A stretch of DNA of 64,000 nucleotides from Maledivibacter sp. GTDB taxonomy: Bacteria > Bacillota > Clostridia > Peptostreptococcales > Caminicellaceae. The stretch is from assembly GCA_025210375.1 (NCBI GenBank), contig JAOASB010000037.1:62001-126000 (forward strand), written 5' to 3'. Made by a program: the position numbers and the translations under genes. The notes under the pieces were generated by a model that saw nothing but the letters and a program-made list of their open reading frames with translations, searched no databases and was not told where the DNA came from. Below are positions 1 to 9,199 of this stretch, piece by piece (position 1 is the first letter of the stretch; the number at the start of each line of letters is the position of its first letter).

Positions 1-756
1 TTGTATTAAATGAGTAGCAAAAGAATGTCTAAGGGTATGGGGAGTTATTTTTTTATTGATTTTCGCTTCTTTTGTATACCTTTTAATTATCTTCCAGAAC
101 CCTTGCCTAGTCAATCTCTTTCCATAATAATTAACAAATAATGCCTTCTCATCATCTTTAACTAACATAGCTCTATATTCATGGAAATATTTAAGAAGAG
201 CATTCTTAGCCATGGTTCCGATAGGAATAATACGCTCTTTGTTGTTTGTTCCTCTACATTTTATAAAATCCAGTTCTAATTCTACATCGCAAAGATCTAA
301 TCGCACTAACTCTGATACCCTAATACCCGTGGCATATAGTAATTCAAGCATAGTTTTATCTCTGCAGCCCATTGCACTATTTTCATTGGGTTGACTTATG
401 AGTCTCTCTACTTCGCTTAAACTTAACACACATGGCAGTTTTTTCTCTGATTTAGGTGATTCAAGATTTATAGTAGGATCACTTTGAACTAAACCATTGT
501 TTAATAAATGTTGATATAAGCCTCTTATTGAAGCTAAATTCCTAGAGATTGTAGAAGTAGCACGTCCCTTTTTTTGAAGGTATAAAAGATAAGTAATAAT
601 TGTTGTCTTATTTACATCTATATAAGAATCTCTGCCCTTATCATTTAAAAACTCCCCAAATTGGCGAAGATCCCTTCCATAGGATTCCAAAGTGTTGTTA
701 GATAATTTTTTTTCATCTTTTAAGTATACAAGAAAATCCTTTACAATTGTATTCAT
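1..756 (-). CDS. xerD: Tyrosine recombinase XerD, 3' end outside window
   Basis: The frame opens at ATG 756 and runs off the left edge after 252 residues. Residues 1-85 form the SAM-like core-binding domain. The catalytic domain follows, with ATGIRVSE (catalytic Arg146) and HTLRHSFATHL (His240, Arg243); the final His/Tyr lie outside. XerD with XerC resolves chromosome dimers at dif. Position after nudF and spoIIM matches the Bacillus/Clostridium order and argues against a phage integrase. Odd point: the beta-hairpin usually reading GKGNKER reads CRGTNNKER, so the expected catalytic lysine is Thr170 (codon ACA). Confidence 0.9.
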   Translation of the reverse strand, partial: MNTIVKDFLVYLKDEKKLSNNTLESYGRDLRQFGEFLNDKGRDSYIDVNKTTIITYLLYLQKKGRATSTISRNLASIRGLYQHLLNNGLVQSDPTINLESPKSEKKLPCVLSLSEVERLISQPNENSAMGCRDKTMLELLYATGIRVSELVRLDLCDVELELDFIKCRGTNNKERIIPIGTMAKNALLKYFHEYRAMLVKDDEKALFVNYYGKRLTRQGFWKIIKRYTKEAKINKKITPHTLRHSFATHLIQ

Positions 757-966
757 TTGATTAACTCCTTTATTTCTCTTCTGCTACAAAATACACTATT
801 CTATAATTCAACACCCATAAACAAAATCCTCTTTAATTTTTTGAAAGTGCATAAAATAATATAATTAAACCCACAACCCTACGTCGAAGATTTGAGCAAT
901 GATTTAGAAATAAAACAACGAAGTAGAGTTTTAAATTTTCTATGAATACTCTGGGTTATAATAATT

Positions 967-1599
967 TTACATATAAGCAGATATATATTTTATAAAGAAC
1001 GGTGTTACATATGCTTCAATAAGGCAACCAACAGCTATTACTATATGTATTATAGCCATAATAGTACTATATATAAAAAACTGGTTTACAATATTATACT
1101 TACCATTCTTCCTTACCATATTTTTTATAAGCATGGTTGAAAAGCTAATACCTAAAACCCCAACAAAAATAGCACTTGGAACGATTAGAATATTTTGAGG
1201 TAATATGGATACTAGGGAAAACATCATTCCCTTTAGTCCCATCTGTTTTGCAAAAAAACCAACGGTAAATCCTATTATAAATCCCCTAAGAGCAATAAGC
1301 AACAAAATAAGGGGAATACCGATAACGGTTATACCTAAAATCCATATTATTATACCAGTTTGGAGATTGTTTAATAAGGATTGTTTCAATATAGAAAAAT
1401 TGTTTATGGATTTTGAATCAACTATACTAAAGAAATTTTTCAAGTAAGCAATTAGGTCTTTATTCTCAGCTCCAGTCAATGCTTTAGACATAAATGCTCC
1501 AGATGATATTCCAATCATAAAAAATAATATCACAAAGAAATATATTACTAGGTTACTCTGTATATGTTTTTTAATTGTTTCATTGATTTTTCTAATCAA
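967..1599 (-). CDS. spoIIM: Stage II sporulation protein M
   Basis: A 210-aa integral membrane protein with about five hydrophobic segments (near residues 18-38, 82-105, 107-130, 140-160, 172-200). SpoIIM is part of the SpoIIDMP peptidoglycan-hydrolysing machine that drives septal thinning and engulfment, in the mother-cell/septal membrane. The start is TTG at 1599, supported by a strong GGGGG ribosome site 8-10 nt upstream. The gene lies between nudF and xerD, its usual place. A family-2 inverted repeat sits in the gap to nudF. No clear sigma-E promoter could be assigned. Confidence 0.92.
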   Translation of the reverse strand: MIRKINETIKKHIQSNLVIYFFVILFFMIGISSGAFMSKALTGAENKDLIAYLKNFFSIVDSKSINNFSILKQSLLNNLQTGIIIWILGITVIGIPLILLLIALRGFIIGFTVGFFAKQMGLKGMMFSLVSILPQNILIVPSAIFVGVLGISFSTMLIKNMVRKNGKYNIVNQFFIYSTIMAIIHIVIAVGCLIEAYVTPFFIKYISAYM

Positions 1600-1764
1600 A
1601 AAAAATCCCCCTATCTATGGATAAACAACTCATCATCTATTATGGATTGCTTATCTTTAGTACATGCTATTAAATAATATGCATAGATTGGGGATTATAT
1701 GTATTAATTTATTTATAAAAATCGAGATAAAAGAAAGAAATTATGTCGTTGGTTAAAATTATTC

Positions 1765-1858
1765 TATAGGGGTTTTATTATAAACTTTAATTTATACAAG
1801 TCCAAAATGCCCAGAAGCACCGCATATTTGTCCATGTATAAACTATAAAAACCCTATA
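1765..1858. repeat. Family-2 inverted repeat, 94 bp
   Basis: Starts TATAGGGGTTTTATTATAAA and ends in the inverse, AAAAACCCTATA. The centre (GTCC ... TTTGTCCATGTATAA) closely matches the copy at 44947-45054. It is non-coding, lies between spoIIM and nudF, and can form a long imperfect hairpin. Confidence 0.75.
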
Positions 1859-1888
1859 TAGATAAACAACATTAAGAATTGAAATATA

Positions 1889-2440
1889 TTAACCCTTGAG
1901 ATCGTTTATCTTTAAATAATTTTTAACATATAATATCGATATAATTGTTTTTGCATCCTTTATTTCTTCTTTATAAATTTTTTCTAGTAGTTCATCAACT
2001 CCATACTTCTCAATTTCAATATACTCATCTTCATCGGGCTGAGCAACATCCGCAACTAGATCTTTTGCTATAAATAGGCTTATAATTTCATTACTAAATC
2101 CCGGCGAAGTATAAAATTTGAATAGATATTCTATATTATTAGTTTTAAAACCAGTCTCCTCTAAAAGCTCTCTTTTAGCACATTCAACAGGTTTCTCGCC
2201 CATTTCAAGCTTACCAGCTGGCACCTCTAGGAGATATTCTTCCACAGATTTTCTATACTGCCTAACCATTACTATCTTATTATCCTGAGTTACAGCAATA
2301 ACCGCAACGGCTCCAGGATGTTCAACTATCTCTCTTTTTGAATACTTTTGCTCTGGTAATTCTACTGTATCAATTCTTAAATTAATGATTTTACCTTGAT
2401 ATATTTTATCAGATTTTATAGTCCTCTCAACATTTTTCAT
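1889..2440 (-). CDS. nudF: ADP-ribose pyrophosphatase, Nudix family
   Basis: A 183-aa Nudix hydrolase. The Nudix box GX5EX7REUXEEXGU is complete at residues 76-98 (GKLEMGEKP then REL-EETGF). It cleaves ADP-ribose to AMP and ribose 5-phosphate in the cytoplasm as housekeeping. The start was set at ATG 2440, preceded by AAGGGGCG, rather than an in-frame ATG 42 nt upstream with no ribosome site. Neighbours spoIIM and xerD match the Bacillus nudF-spoIIM-xerD order. Exact substrate is inferred from family and context. Confidence 0.9.
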   Translation of the reverse strand: MKNVERTIKSDKIYQGKIINLRIDTVELPEQKYSKREIVEHPGAVAVIAVTQDNKIVMVRQYRKSVEEYLLEVPAGKLEMGEKPVECAKRELLEETGFKTNNIEYLFKFYTSPGFSNEIISLFIAKDLVADVAQPDEDEYIEIEKYGVDELLEKIYKEEIKDAKTIISILYVKNYLKINDLKG

Positions 2441-2476
2441 AATAACGCCCCTTAAAAATATAAAATTTAATCTATA

Positions 2477-2634
2477 GAGCAAATTGCATAATTACCTTCC
2501 GTAAAAAACATATACTATATATAGTTTTAGAATCTGCGAAGACATACCACCAAATATGCTATATCTTAAATATTCAAATTAAGGATGATATTCCCATATG
2601 CAATTTTGCCAAGTTACAATTACACAATTTCCTC
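2477..2634 (-). repeat. MITE family 1, copy A (158 bp)
   Basis: Read on the minus strand it starts GAGGAAATTGTGTAATT and ends AATTATGCAATTTGCTC. It aligns over its whole length with copies C and F, including the internal AATATCATCCTTAATTT. It is flanked on both sides by TATA (2473-2476, 2635-2638), a 4-bp target duplication. It sits between nudF and the DUF3866 gene. Confidence 0.88.
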
Positions 2635-2654
2635 TATATAGAATATTGAAATTT

Positions 2655-3725
2655 CTATACAAAGCTTTCAGCAATTTTACCATTAACTCCAACAGTTAAA
2701 AAATAGTCCATGTCATCTTCCAAGTATCTCCCCATGGTACTCATCTTAATATCTGTCTTTTTCAATATTTCTATTATATCATTAATTTCACTAAAAACCA
2801 CATCATGTTTCTTATCAATATTATACTTACTTAATTGTCTTTTTATAATAGAATCTTTTTCTCCCATTAATTTCGGGATACCTATACATGCCCTAGTCTT
2901 TGAAATCTTACTGAGTACCGTAATGGTATGATGGCTTATTCCATAGTGTCTTTTTCTTTTATCCATAAAGCTAATTCTTGGTACACAAATTGGGATACCT
3001 CCTAAATCGGTTACGGCATCTATAATACTTCCTTGTTCAGTACCTGTAAATCCATATTTAGTCCCTGTTCCTATTATTCCTGGCCCCATTGACACAATAC
3101 AAATATCACATTTTAATATATCCTTTGCAGCTATCAACCCATTATATATATTTATACATTCTATATCCCCTCCAAATGCATGCCCGATAGTTATGGTACC
3201 ATCTATATAGCCTTTTTCCTTTAAATGATAAACATTTTTACTAAAATCTATGGGTAAAGCTCCGCCATCTGTCATTATATATACGATTTTTATATTGCTC
3301 TTTAAAGCCTTTAAAACCACTGCAATGGGAGTTAATATACTATGTAGCCCACCTATCAATACAGGCATCCTTTCTAGGGAAGTAAATTCATTAAAAACGT
3401 GGTGATATCTACTGTTTTGCTCTTCAGCAGAATTAACTTTGATTTGTATTGGAGTATATCTAAGCTTCATAATATGACCATGTTCCTTACTTTCTTTGAT
3501 GGTATTCTGGGGATTAGCCAATACAAAGTGATATCCCCCCGTTCCAAGCTTTAAATCCTTGGCAGTAGTATTTAATATAACTTTACTCCCCTCATAAATA
3601 TCATAAATAAGCCCCTTATAGGCTATAGCTTTCTCTGATCTATTGTCTACATTAACCATTAGTTCAATGGCATTCCCCCTCACATTAATGATTTTTTCAA
3701 CTATTCCAGTTTTTAAATTCAGCAT
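2655..3725 (-). CDS. DUF3866 family protein
   Basis: A 356-aa protein recognised as the conserved DUF3866 family, whose biochemical function is unknown to me. No signal peptide or membrane segment is evident, so it is probably cytoplasmic. The N-terminal ~90 residues look beta-rich; the rest contains glycine-rich turns (IGGLHSILTP, VSMGPGIIGTGTKYGFTGTE) suggestive of an alpha/beta fold. Start ATG 3725 has AGGTGAT upstream. It is co-directional with the steAB/glycosyltransferase genes and nudF-spoIIM-xerD. Confidence 0.85.
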   Translation of the reverse strand: MLNLKTGIVEKIINVRGNAIELMVNVDNRSEKAIAYKGLIYDIYEGSKVILNTTAKDLKLGTGGYHFVLANPQNTIKESKEHGHIMKLRYTPIQIKVNSAEEQNSRYHHVFNEFTSLERMPVLIGGLHSILTPIAVVLKALKSNIKIVYIMTDGGALPIDFSKNVYHLKEKGYIDGTITIGHAFGGDIECINIYNGLIAAKDILKCDICIVSMGPGIIGTGTKYGFTGTEQGSIIDAVTDLGGIPICVPRISFMDKRKRHYGISHHTITVLSKISKTRACIGIPKLMGEKDSIIKRQLSKYNIDKKHDVVFSEINDIIEILKKTDIKMSTMGRYLEDDMDYFLTVGVNGKIAESFV

Positions 3726-3800
3726 TTTATATCACCTGCATAGATATTTTATATTTCATAGGATTTATTTACCCTTAGTAATGAACTAAGCACAGATTGT

Positions 3801-4607
3801 TCATCCCCTTCCCAGCTCATCTAAAAAATTTAATAATTTATTTTTACCTATAAATTTTGTAATAGAGTGTTTTTCCGAATATAGATTCGCTAGGCCTAGA
3901 AATACAACCAATAAAATTTTTATATACATGGTGTAGCTTGTGGCTATGATGCCAAGGATAATACCTAAGCAATTAGATCCTATGTCTCCAAGCATCGCTC
4001 TCCCCTTAATATCATATGGAAAGTATGCTAAGGATGCACCTATAAAACATACTAATATTATTTTATAAATCCTGCTTACATAAAATAATGAAGGTAAGCT
4101 AAAGATCATAAAAACCTTTATAGCCCTTCCAGGTCTTAAATCCATTAGGTTAATAAAGTTAGTAAATAGTGATATAATCAAGGTGTTAATTAGAAAATTA
4201 ATAAAGTCTATGGAAATCAATGAACTTATTAGTATTGAAACTATACCTCCAAGTACGGCTTTTAATCCACCCGTCGTTAGTTTTAGGCTTAACAGCATCT
4301 TTATATGTCCTTTAAATCCCTTTACAAAATTGTCTCCAATAAAATCATCCAGTAATCCTATAAACCCCATAGTTAAAATTCCTAATATAAATACAAAGAT
4401 TTCTACGTAATTATTACTAGCCGTAAACATTACTAAAAGTAACGCTATAATCAGAACATTTAAAACATATATTATTCCCATGGCATTTGGTATAAGTTCC
4501 CCTTTATAATTTTCTTTTATAAAGCCTGCATTTATATACAACCTTCCAAATAAAGGAATTATTAGCTTGTTTAATAGATACGAAATAATTAAGATTATAT
4601 ATATCAT
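3801..4607 (-). CDS. MraY/WecA-like polyprenyl-phosphate sugar-phosphate transferase
   Basis: A ~268-aa polytopic protein with many hydrophobic segments. The cytoplasmic-loop motifs GLLDDFIGD and NLMDLRPGRA, followed by GDIGSNCLG, are those of enzymes that move a UDP-sugar-phosphate onto undecaprenyl phosphate. The likely start is ATG 4607, overlapping the upstream stop as ATGA, with AGGATGG as ribosome site; the frame also extends to TTG 4643. It is translationally coupled to the GT2 gene. Shorter than true MraY and next to GT2/SteA/SteB, so a cell-envelope polymer role is inferred; the exact sugar is unknown. Confidence 0.75.
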   Translation of the reverse strand: MIYIILIISYLLNKLIIPLFGRLYINAGFIKENYKGELIPNAMGIIYVLNVLIIALLLVMFTASNNYVEIFVFILGILTMGFIGLLDDFIGDNFVKGFKGHIKMLLSLKLTTGGLKAVLGGIVSILISSLISIDFINFLINTLIISLFTNFINLMDLRPGRAIKVFMIFSLPSLFYVSRIYKIILVCFIGASLAYFPYDIKGRAMLGDIGSNCLGIILGIIATSYTMYIKILLVVFLGLANLYSEKHSITKFIGKNKLLNFLDELGRG

Positions 4608-5287
4608 GACTGCCATCCTAACCTTTTGAGAATCAAAGTCCAAAGTATTTGATGGAACTGTTTTCCCCTATGGATAAAGCCCTTTAAATCTCTACCGGTT
4701 TCCCTATGCTTCATCTCTACATCTATCTCTTTAATACTGTAGCCTGATTTTATAATATCTATGGTCATACCCACTTCCACACCATATTTTGAAGGTATAT
4801 TATATACAGATTTAAGCACCTCAGCTTTGAATGCCCTTTGTCCCGAGAGGCTGCATTCTATTTCCTCATGGGTAAAATACTTAACACCTCGCTTTGCTAA
4901 AAATTTAACTAACCCGAAACCACCCTTTTTTTTTGCTTTTGAGAACCTAGCTATTGTTACATCACATTCATTATTCAAAATAGGCTCAATCAATCTGTCT
5001 ACATCCCGTTGCGAAGCATCTATATCTCCATCTAGAAATAGTATTATTCTACTTAAATCTATAATTTTATCTAGCCCATATTTTAATGCATAGCCTTTTC
5101 CCATATTTCTTTTAAGCTTTATTACCTTTGCCCCTGCCTTAGCTGCTTTTAACGCTGTAGAATCCTGTGAACCATCGTCTACTACATAAACATCATCAAT
5201 ATATTTAGAAGTCCGTATGGCCTTAATAGAACTTTCTATTTTATCCTCTTCATTATAAGCAGGGACTATTGCATATACATTTGACAC
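4604..5287 (-). CDS. Glycosyltransferase family 2
   Basis: A 227-aa GT-A fold enzyme with VPAYNEEDKI at residues 8-17, VVDDGSQDST at 35-44 and the metal-binding LDGDID at 85-90. There is no membrane domain at the C-terminus, so it resembles soluble dolichol-phosphate-mannose-synthase-like enzymes that use NDP-sugars at the membrane face. Start is GTG 5287 with AAGGAGG 11 nt upstream. Its end overlaps the MraY-like gene, so the two products probably work in one pathway. Donor and acceptor cannot be read from sequence. Confidence 0.85.
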   Translation of the reverse strand: MSNVYAIVPAYNEEDKIESSIKAIRTSKYIDDVYVVDDGSQDSTALKAAKAGAKVIKLKRNMGKGYALKYGLDKIIDLSRIILFLDGDIDASQRDVDRLIEPILNNECDVTIARFSKAKKKGGFGLVKFLAKRGVKYFTHEEIECSLSGQRAFKAEVLKSVYNIPSKYGVEVGMTIDIIKSGYSIKEIDVEMKHRETGRDLKGFIHRGKQFHQILWTLILKRLGWQS

Positions 5288-5372
5288 TATTGTTATGCCT
5301 CCTTAAGTCATTTTTGTTATAAGAAAAATTAATATAGCTTTCGGTGCTATAATAAACACTCTAAAAGAGAAA

Positions 5373-6263
5373 TCAATTGATATCAAAATACAAGATATCT
5401 TCTGGTATTAAGCTGTCAGCTGTTACCTTTTCACCAAAATGTCCTTCTTTCCCATTTAGAACCATAAACATGGCTATTTGTCCTAGCTTAGTATCAACAT
5501 TATCCACTGTAGATATTCCAAGCTCCTTATAAAATGTCATACTTGAATGCTTTGTATTAGACTTCTCAATCACCATTAGGGGTATGTTATTTGTATTAAC
5601 CAAATTAATAAGTTCATTTCTAACAAATCCATAGTCTTTATTGTTTATCTTGAATCCATCATCCACCAATATAACATAATCTATGGATGTATATATATCC
5701 CCTTGAAAATTCAAACCATCCATATCTTTAAAATAAAATGGAAGTAAATCATAATCCCCAATGAGAAGCTGTGAATATATCTTTTCTGAAATAGATTTCT
5801 GGATTTCATCATGTGTGCTTTCCATTTTGGATTTATGCTTTAGCCCTTTGACAATGTTCTTCATACTATCATCACTTTTCTTTGGTATTTCAGCTTCGAT
5901 TATTTTATTGATTTTTGTATTACTAAAAATTTCTTCCATATCTAAATAGTCATTTTCAGTAAACATATTTATAATCATAACGTTTTGATCTACTAAACTG
6001 TCCTTAGTTAGATTATAATAAACAATATCTAAAAACTTTTCTTTACTTTCATTGTCCCTTCTATATTCTTCAAGTCTACTCATGAGTTCATAGTTTTTTT
6101 GTTTAAACCCATCAAATTCCTCTTCAATCTGAGTTACTAAGACCTTTTGTTGATCAATAAATAATTGCTGGCTATCAATTATTACTCCAATAAATATCCC
6201 TATACCTAGGGATAAAAATATGGCAATTATCGTTATAATGAAATGTTTTATATTTATTACCAT
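5373..6263 (-). CDS. steB: SteB-like / MctB-family membrane protein ('copper transporter')
   Basis: A 296-aa protein with one N-terminal membrane segment (residues ~5-27), then a charged coiled coil (~30-75) and an extracytoplasmic domain. This is the layout of the MctB family, often auto-named copper transporter. No metal-rich motif is visible. Adjacency and a 7-nt overlap with steA fit the SteA-SteB pair linked to cell-wall integrity and division in Actinobacteria. A copper role is not supported here; an envelope role is inferred. Confidence 0.75.
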   Translation of the reverse strand: MVINIKHFIITIIAIFLSLGIGIFIGVIIDSQQLFIDQQKVLVTQIEEEFDGFKQKNYELMSRLEEYRRDNESKEKFLDIVYYNLTKDSLVDQNVMIINMFTENDYLDMEEIFSNTKINKIIEAEIPKKSDDSMKNIVKGLKHKSKMESTHDEIQKSISEKIYSQLLIGDYDLLPFYFKDMDGLNFQGDIYTSIDYVILVDDGFKINNKDYGFVRNELINLVNTNNIPLMVIEKSNTKHSSMTFYKELGISTVDNVDTKLGQIAMFMVLNGKEGHFGEKVTADSLIPEDILYFDIN

Positions 6264-7393
6264 AGCATCCCCTTCAATTCATATAATAATTTGAATCTTA
6301 TCTGCAAAAGTCTGATTATGTGGTTGCTAAGGGGTGAATATAAACAAACAATAATAATGGGAATCAGTGACGAAACAACTACACCGAATAAATGAATGGG
6401 CTTTATTCTTTCTTTATATAGCTTGTTTACTCCCTTGGCATCTATTAATTTGGGCCCTATCTTTAGCCTTACTAAAAACGTACTAGCCATACCCTTTCTA
6501 CCCTTTTCTAAGAAATCTATCATATTTGTATGGGTCCCCACAGCAACAATAAAATCTGCTCCCTTTTCATGGGCCAAAAGCATAGCCACATCCTCACTAG
6601 TCCCAGGACATGGAAATAGGGTGTACTTAAGTCCCTGTGCCTCTATTCTATTAAGCCCCGGTGCCCTACCATCATTGTAAGCATGTAAAACTATTTCCTT
6701 ACATTGCTTCAAGCAATTATCTGACACACTATCCATATCCCCTATAACAATGTCAGGGGCATAACCAAATTCTAAAAGAGCATCTCCCCCACCATCTACA
6801 CCTATAAGTACAGGCTTAACTTCTTCAATGTATGTCCTTATTGCTAAAAGGTCTTTCTTATAATCCTTTCCCCTTACAACCACCAATACATGTCTGTTTT
6901 TTATATGTGTATTAATATTAGGTATTTTCAGATTATCCAAGATAAGTTTTTTTTCTTTCTTAGCATATTCTAAGGTATTATCTATAAAGTCATCTAGTAC
7001 TACTTCTAAATTCTCCTCTGCTTCTTGGGTTTTAAGCTTAATTATTTCCCTTGTTAGAAGTTTTCCTTTACCAATATACCTGTCATCTATAAATAGTTTT
7101 TCATTTAATATCTTTACTGTACTATTCTCCTCTATCACATCAAAAATCAATTCATCATATGTATCAAGCATTTGAATTCCAGCCTCTAGTAATATAGCTG
7201 GCCCCCTATTAGGATATTTACCACTCATGGATGGATATGTATTAATAATAGCTTTAGGTTTCTTTTCAACTAATGACCATGCAGCTATTTCATCTATATC
7301 CCTATGCTTTATTACAGCTATATCTCCACAGTTCAATCTTTTTACTAGGTTTTTTGTTTTACTATCCTTCTTGGCAATGGATTCGATAAACAT
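6257..7393 (-). CDS. steA: SteA-like protein, thiamine-pyrophosphokinase fold
   Basis: About 378 aa. The central domain has the TPK-type motifs VKPVLIGVDGGGDALLEFGY and PDIVIGDMDSVSD, and ~residues 335-365 hold a C-terminal membrane segment. Start at ATG 7393 because GGAGGT lies just upstream; the in-frame ATG at 7405 falls inside that ribosome site. SteA is described as a cytokinetic-ring-associated protein working with SteB, not a thiamine enzyme. It is the first gene of a run through steB, GT2, MraY-like and DUF3866. Family call firm, role inferred. Confidence 0.82.
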   Translation of the reverse strand: MFIESIAKKDSKTKNLVKRLNCGDIAVIKHRDIDEIAAWSLVEKKPKAIINTYPSMSGKYPNRGPAILLEAGIQMLDTYDELIFDVIEENSTVKILNEKLFIDDRYIGKGKLLTREIIKLKTQEAEENLEVVLDDFIDNTLEYAKKEKKLILDNLKIPNINTHIKNRHVLVVVRGKDYKKDLLAIRTYIEEVKPVLIGVDGGGDALLEFGYAPDIVIGDMDSVSDNCLKQCKEIVLHAYNDGRAPGLNRIEAQGLKYTLFPCPGTSEDVAMLLAHEKGADFIVAVGTHTNMIDFLEKGRKGMASTFLVRLKIGPKLIDAKGVNKLYKERIKPIHLFGVVVSSLIPIIIVCLYSPLSNHIIRLLQIRFKLLYELKGMLW

Positions 7394-7607
7394 TAATACC
7401 TCCATAAGAAATTATTATTAGAGATTATATTATTTCCTAGATCTCTATAGTATTATTTCCATTAATGGTAAATTTATAATACCCTATACTTTTAATATGT
7501 TACAAAAGCAAATTGATATTGACATTTTTCCTTCAAGAATTTATAGGAATTTGATGCAAATTGTTGTAATTTTACTATTGCCTCGGAAATGGGAAAAAGT
7601 ACTGAAA

Positions 7608-7640
7608 TAAAAAAAGACATCTATGTGGTATCAGATGTCT
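7608..7640 (-). terminator. Intrinsic terminator of the LRR gene
   Basis: Minus-strand stem AGACATCT/AGATGTCT with a 10-nt loop followed by a run of seven T. It lies about 20 nt after the stop of the LRR gene. Upstream, 7421-7607 shows no gene. Confidence 0.85.
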
Positions 7641-7658
7641 CTGGAATTTAAAATATAT

Positions 7659-8888
7659 TTATTCATTTTTTTCCTTGGGACTTTCTAATATGAAATCCTT
7701 ATCCCTCAATTCCTTATAAACCTCGCGAATTGGAGATAGATCCTTTATATCGTTTCCACCTAAATATAGTATTTTTAAATTCTTTAGACTAGATAAAGCA
7801 CTTATGTTTGTTAATCTATTATTCTTTATTACCAATTTTTCTAGCAAAGACAGTTTGTCTAAGGGTTTTATATCAATAATCTGATTATTGTTTAATGATA
7901 GATTCCTAAGTTTTTTGAGATTAGCTACGACGCTAATATCTTCTATGTTATTTTTATACAAATATAAAACCTGTAAATTGGTCATCTCCTTTAAATCAGA
8001 GATATCTATTATCTTATTTTCCGACAAATATATTTGTTCCAATTTATTAATACCATTGACACCCTCAATATCTGTTATTTCATTACCATTCAAAGCCAGT
8101 ATTTTTAGAGAAGTTAATTGTGTCAAAGCTTTAATATCCTTTATTTCATTTCTACTTAAATATAATTCTTTTAAATTAGTTAACTTACCTAAAGAATCTA
8201 TTTGCTTTATACTATTAATATTTAGGGATAATTTTTCTAAGCTTGTGAGATTTTCTATAGGCTTTAAATCGGAAATATTATTATTATCTAAGTACAATTC
8301 TTTCAAGTTAACAAAATATTGTAATGGACTTAAATCAGATATTTTTTCTTCTTCTTTAGTTGGATTAGAAAAGAAAAGCTTTGTAACATCATCAACATCA
8401 TCCTTGGTGATATTACCCTTTGGTTTATTTACGATTTCTCTAACTACCTTTTCTAAGCTTTTTTCACTAAAATTAATTATATTTGAGTCTTCTTTCTTAG
8501 TATCTTCTTTATTGCTTTCTTCTTTTTTACTTTCAACTTGACTATCTACTGATTTTTTGATCTCTTCCTCTTTTTTAGATACTTCTTTAGTTTCTTCCCC
8601 TTCATCATTTTGAATTTTAGCTGTTTCATTTATACTAGCAGTTTTTGTTTTCTGGTCCCATGCCACTTCTTTTCCTATAAGCTCACCAACTTTTCTTATA
8701 GGTATATATGTAGTTCCATTATAAAGTATATTATTAACTTCAATTTTTTCTCCATTCACTTCCAAATTTACAGAATCAAATACTACTTCAATAGTATGTT
8801 TTATGTCTTCTGAAAAAACAAGCAAAGTACCTAATATAAAGGTAACCATTATACCTAAAATTAAACCTTTAAGGAATTGCTTATTCAT
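7659..8888 (-). CDS. Secreted leucine-rich-repeat protein with stalk domain
   Basis: A 409-aa exported protein. Residues 1-27 form a signal peptide/anchor. Residues ~35-85 match the copper-amine-oxidase N-terminal-like 'stalk' domain (VNGEKIEVN ... TYIPIRKVGELIGKEVAWD). A Lys/Glu/Ser-rich linker follows (~90-140). Residues ~165-395 hold about ten 22-residue internalin-type repeats (LKELYLDNNNISDLKPI pattern). Start ATG 8888 has AGGAGG. There is no LPXTG or C-terminal anchor. It is monocistronic with its own terminator. Probably a surface-exposed binding protein; the ligand is unknown. Confidence 0.85.
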   Translation of the reverse strand: MNKQFLKGLILGIMVTFILGTLLVFSEDIKHTIEVVFDSVNLEVNGEKIEVNNILYNGTTYIPIRKVGELIGKEVAWDQKTKTASINETAKIQNDEGEETKEVSKKEEEIKKSVDSQVESKKEESNKEDTKKEDSNIINFSEKSLEKVVREIVNKPKGNITKDDVDDVTKLFFSNPTKEEEKISDLSPLQYFVNLKELYLDNNNISDLKPIENLTSLEKLSLNINSIKQIDSLGKLTNLKELYLSRNEIKDIKALTQLTSLKILALNGNEITDIEGVNGINKLEQIYLSENKIIDISDLKEMTNLQVLYLYKNNIEDISVVANLKKLRNLSLNNNQIIDIKPLDKLSLLEKLVIKNNRLTNISALSSLKNLKILYLGGNDIKDLSPIREVYKELRDKDFILESPKEKNE

Positions 8889-9148
8889 ATTGATACCTCC
8901 TAAAAATTTAATGATTCATCCTTTACTATTCAAATATATATCTTGAATACTCAAGGAGTTAGTATAATTCTTACCAATTTATAGTAATTTAATACATATT
9001 AGTATGTTGTTCCGGTTTTTGCAATGAAAATAGTGATTTCCCTACACCTTTTTAAGCGAAGATTTTTTATTTGTTCAGAGTTATTTACAACTCGGAACTT
9101 ATTGTATTCCCATATCCTTTAGTCTTAAAATTTTACTTATAATGCCCT
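8889..9148. other. Intergenic stretch without recognised gene
   Basis: AT-rich spacer upstream of the LRR gene, expected to hold its promoter on the minus strand. I see no open frame with a ribosome site, no RNA motif and no convincing dyad here. Confidence 0.5.
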
Positions 9149-9197
9149 TATAGGGATTTTGGTATAGACTTTAATTTATACTATGAAAACCCTATGT
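9149..9197. repeat. Family-2 repeat, short copy
   Basis: TATAGGGATTTTGGTATA at the left and TATACTATGAAAACCCTA at the right, with ACTTTAATT between. It keeps both ends of the 94-108 bp copies but lacks their centre. It directly follows the small 55-aa gene. Confidence 0.65.
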
Positions 9198-9199
9198 AT

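Noticed and set aside
1-756. Phage-type integrase
   Set aside because: Length, motifs and the nudF-spoIIM-xerD order identify chromosomal XerD; no phage genes are near.
1600-1700. Sigma-E promoter for spoIIM (GCATATT...CATGTACT)
   Set aside because: The two elements are only ~9 nt apart, too close for sigma-E (about 14).
5373-6263. Copper transporter
   Set aside because: No Cys/His/Met metal motifs; one membrane anchor plus coiled coil next to steA fits SteB better.
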